Assembly (NCBI GenBank): GCA_002419055.1
Contig: DIFI01000017.1
Span: forward strand, 1 to 64,000
Source: Peptococcaceae bacterium UBA5752
GTDB lineage: Bacteria; Bacillota; Dehalobacteriia; UBA4068
Length of the DNA: 64,000 nt
Direction of reading: 5' to 3'
Below the pieces are notes generated by a model. That model ran no database searches. It was not told where the DNA came from and was given only the letters and a program-made list of their open reading frames with translations. A program made the translations under genes and the position numbers. Of this stretch, positions 62,226-64,000 are shown piece by piece. Each line of letters starts with the position of its first letter. Within the stretch, counting starts at the first letter, position 1.

Positions 62226-63479
62226 ATGTACTATGCCAAATTAGATGAAAACTATATATGTTCTTTAAAAGGCGATTTACCGGGGCAGAAAGTGCATCAA
62301 TTGCCATCGGATGTATCTCGGACGGTTTTTTTGTTTGAGCGCGATCCGTTAACTTGCCGTGATGCTTTCGCCGTTACCCACCCTTGCCAATTGTCCGCGC
62401 AAACAGAGGATGTGACTTGGCTGGCATCTGAGAGTTTACCGTCGGCGGAAAAACTGCCGCTACAAGTGACAGAGCTAATCCGTAATGACCAACTGCGTGC
62501 AGTCAACAAATCGCATCCCCGCTGGAGAGAATTGCTAAATTGTACTGCTGCGGAGGGGAAAAAACGGGTCAATATTATCGCAGTAGGCGATGTCGGCGGT
62601 ACTGTGCTTATTGGTCTGCGTCTATTGGGTGGCGATATACTTTCTTCTATCGGCATCTATGACCTGTCGCCCACGACTTTAGACCGCTGGGAATTCGAAG
62701 TGGGACAAGTTTACTCTCCCTGGACCGAATATCAGCCTCCGCATGTAGCCATAATAGATGAGGAAAACATCTTCGATTGCGATATGCTGGTCTTTTGCGC
62801 CACCGGCGGCGTGCCTCCGCTTGCGGAAAAAGGCGATGTACGTTTAGCACAGCTTGCCGTCAACAGCCGTTTAGTATCACATTATGCCAAACTGGCACGC
62901 CAGCGAAGTTTTGGCGGCATCTTTGCGGTTGTCAGCGATCCGGTTGATCTGCTTTGCCGCATAGCATGGTTGGAAAGTAACCGTAATCATGACGGCCGCT
63001 GGGACGGCAAGGGTTTATTCACGGCACAGGTGGAGGGCTACGGTTTAGGAGTTATGTATGCGCGGGCAGCTTATTATGCCCGCCGCGACAGCCGCTTTGC
63101 TGCTTTTTTGAACGATGGCGCAGCTTATGGGCCTCACGGCTCCGAACTGGTTATTGCCAATTCCCTGTCTGATTATGACGATGACCTATCAAGGGAATTG
63201 ACGCGCCTGGCTGCCGAGGCTAATCTGGAAGCCAGGTCACGGGATTTCAAGCCCTTCATTGCGCCTGCTCTTTCCTCCGCTGCTTATCAGATACTCGACA
63301 CTTTGCGGGGACGCCCTCATCTCGGCGCAACTATGCTGGGTGATATCTTTTTCGGCGCTGTCAACCGGCGAGGGCCCTCCGGCATAGAGGTTTTTTCTCA
63401 TCCCCTACCGCAAGAGCTGCTATCCCGTATCCAATATTCTGCTGCTGTTTTGCAAAATTTGGGAGAACACTATGAATAA
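62226..63479 (+). CDS. Lactate/malate dehydrogenase-like protein with N-terminal extension
   Basis: 417 residues. The first 110 or so match nothing I recognise. Then comes a Rossmann start (NIIAVGDVGGTVLIGLRLLG, with GDVGGT at 121-126 in place of GxGxxG), an acidic residue ending strand 2 (GIYDLS), SDPVDLL at 237-243 (LDH/MDH SNPVD-like) and GPHGSE at 302-307, equivalent to the catalytic-His loop GEHGDS. It may be a real dehydrogenase or a nucleotide-binding relative. Overlaps the next gene by eight bases and follows the giant gene closely, so all three are likely one operon. Confidence 0.7.
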   Translation: MYYAKLDENYICSLKGDLPGQKVHQLPSDVSRTVFLFERDPLTCRDAFAVTHPCQLSAQTEDVTWLASESLPSAEKLPLQVTELIRNDQLRAVNKSHPRWRELLNCTAAEGKKRVNIIAVGDVGGTVLIGLRLLGGDILSSIGIYDLSPTTLDRWEFEVGQVYSPWTEYQPPHVAIIDEENIFDCDMLVFCATGGVPPLAEKGDVRLAQLAVNSRLVSHYAKLARQRSFGGIFAVVSDPVDLLCRIAWLESNRNHDGRWDGKGLFTAQVEGYGLGVMYARAAYYARRDSRFAAFLNDGAAYGPHGSELVIANSLSDYDDDLSRELTRLAAEANLEARSRDFKPFIAPALSSAAYQILDTLRGRPHLGATMLGDIFFGAVNRRGPSGIEVFSHPLPQELLSRIQYSAAVLQNLGEHYE

Positions 63480-64000
63480 AGATTTAGTTCTTGTGATGCC
63501 TCATTGCGGTGAAAAAGAAAAAACACTGCGTATGCGCAGCGTACTCAAATATGCCCTTGAAGGCCAAAAAATCAGCCGCCGTATTGAGACAGTCAAAGAG
63601 CTAGAGGATCTTCAAGGTTGCCGTATTCTGTTTGCGGTCAATCTGGGGGCATCGGGAATCAACCTCAGTTTTTATGCGATGCTGAAAAAAATACGCCTGC
63701 ACAGTCACATGTTCGAAGGTTGTGTCGGTGGAGTGATAGTGGACGGACAAAGTGTGCTTTATACAAAAGCTGTGGCCCGCGACCTAGTCTTTGCTGCAAA
63801 TACGGCAGGCTGCGCCTTTATTGGCCGGCCGTTGGTGGAAGGACCGGCATCACTGGCCAATTTTCATATTTTGGCGCAAATAAATGATACCGATGAATGG
63901 TCGGCTTATCACCGTGAGGCGCGTAGTATGGTCGAACGCATCTGTTCAACCAAGCCGCCACGACCGGGACGCGGTGAGGTGCTGGTGCTTCATGCTTCTT
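63472..64000 (+). CDS. Flavodoxin-fold / FMN-reductase-like protein, 3' end cut by the window
   Basis: 176 codons seen; the gene continues past the window edge. It opens MNKDLVLVMPHCGEKEKTLR, has a GGVIVDGQSVLYTKAVARDL segment, and VFAANTAGCAFIGRPLVEG, recalling NAD(P)H-dependent FMN reductase/flavodoxin-like proteins, in which an ELYTK-type stretch and a GRPLVEGTG loop occur. A second domain appears to begin near PGRGEVLVLHAS. Assignment is tentative. The ATG overlaps the dehydrogenase-like stop (ATGAATAA). Confidence 0.55.
   Translation, partial: MNKDLVLVMPHCGEKEKTLRMRSVLKYALEGQKISRRIETVKELEDLQGCRILFAVNLGASGINLSFYAMLKKIRLHSHMFEGCVGGVIVDGQSVLYTKAVARDLVFAANTAGCAFIGRPLVEGPASLANFHILAQINDTDEWSAYHREARSMVERICSTKPPRPGRGEVLVLHAS

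Noticed and set aside
1..64000. tRNA, rRNA, CRISPR or prophage genes
   Set aside because: None were seen on reading both strands. A tRNAscan or CRISPR search was not possible here.

Overview
The window looks like chromosome from a motile, endospore-lineage, anaerobic member of the Bacillota (Clostridia or Negativicutes type). The evidence is moderate GC with AT-rich spacers, strong AGGAGG-type ribosome sites, an S-layer-anchored protein, a spore photoproduct lyase, CheC/CheD/FliY-type chemotaxis and a FliW-CsrA pair. The species cannot be named from sequence alone. Most of the window (16.6-57.1 kb) is one flagellar and chemotaxis locus.

Region 1 (1-11.9 kb, minus strand): a membrane diguanylate cyclase; a large secreted SLH/beta-helix protein with an internal duplication of about 1 kb; and a five-gene set (CPBP protease, OmpR-type regulator, sensor kinase, ABC ATPase, FtsX-type permease). 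In that set the ATPase ribosome site is buried in a perfect 12-bp hairpin. Region 2 (11.9-16.6 kb) is an accessory, eroding region: an alkyltransferase-like DNA repair protein, spore photoproduct lyase with a small helical partner, a nitronate monooxygenase-like enzyme, a frameshifted MarR gene, the frameshifted tail of an MFS transporter, a zinc-finger remnant, and two extra decayed copies of the lyase 3' end.

Region 3 (16.6-24.4 kb, minus): cheB, cheR, an MCP, cheW, cheA, cheY and an HD-GYP phosphodiesterase. Region 4 (24.5-30.4 kb, minus): flagellin, csrA, fliW, a DUF6470 gene, flgL, flgK, flgN and flgM, with sigma-28-like promoters before flagellin and flgM. Region 5 (30.4-50.35 kb, minus): the long early flagellar operon in the order flgB-flgC-fliE-F-G-H-I-J-K-flgD-(TIGR02530)-flgE-flbD-fliM-fliY-fliO-P-Q-R-flhB-flhA-fliA-flgF-flgG. 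flhF, flhG and fliL are missing from their usual places.

Region 6 (50.35-51.34 kb) is the most interesting non-coding stretch. Read on the minus strand it contains three c-di-GMP-I (GEMM) riboswitch aptamers and two related intrinsic terminators ahead of flgB, plus a vestigial duplicate of the flgB ribosome site. With the cyclase and the HD-GYP phosphodiesterase, this makes c-di-GMP control of motility a theme of the window. Region 7 (51.3-57.0 kb): a plus-strand fliD-fliS-(FliT-like)-motA-motB unit, a bidirectional terminator, and minus-strand cheC-cheD. Region 8 (57.4-64 kb, plus): an uncharacterised three-gene unit made of a 1612-residue HD/helical-repeat/nucleotidyltransferase/PRTase-like giant, a lactate/malate dehydrogenase-like protein, and a truncated flavodoxin-fold-like gene.

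Several genes (fliS, flhB, probably fliM and the cyclase) appear to start at AUA or AUU codons exactly where the ribosome site predicts. All calls come from reading the sequence; no database search was run.
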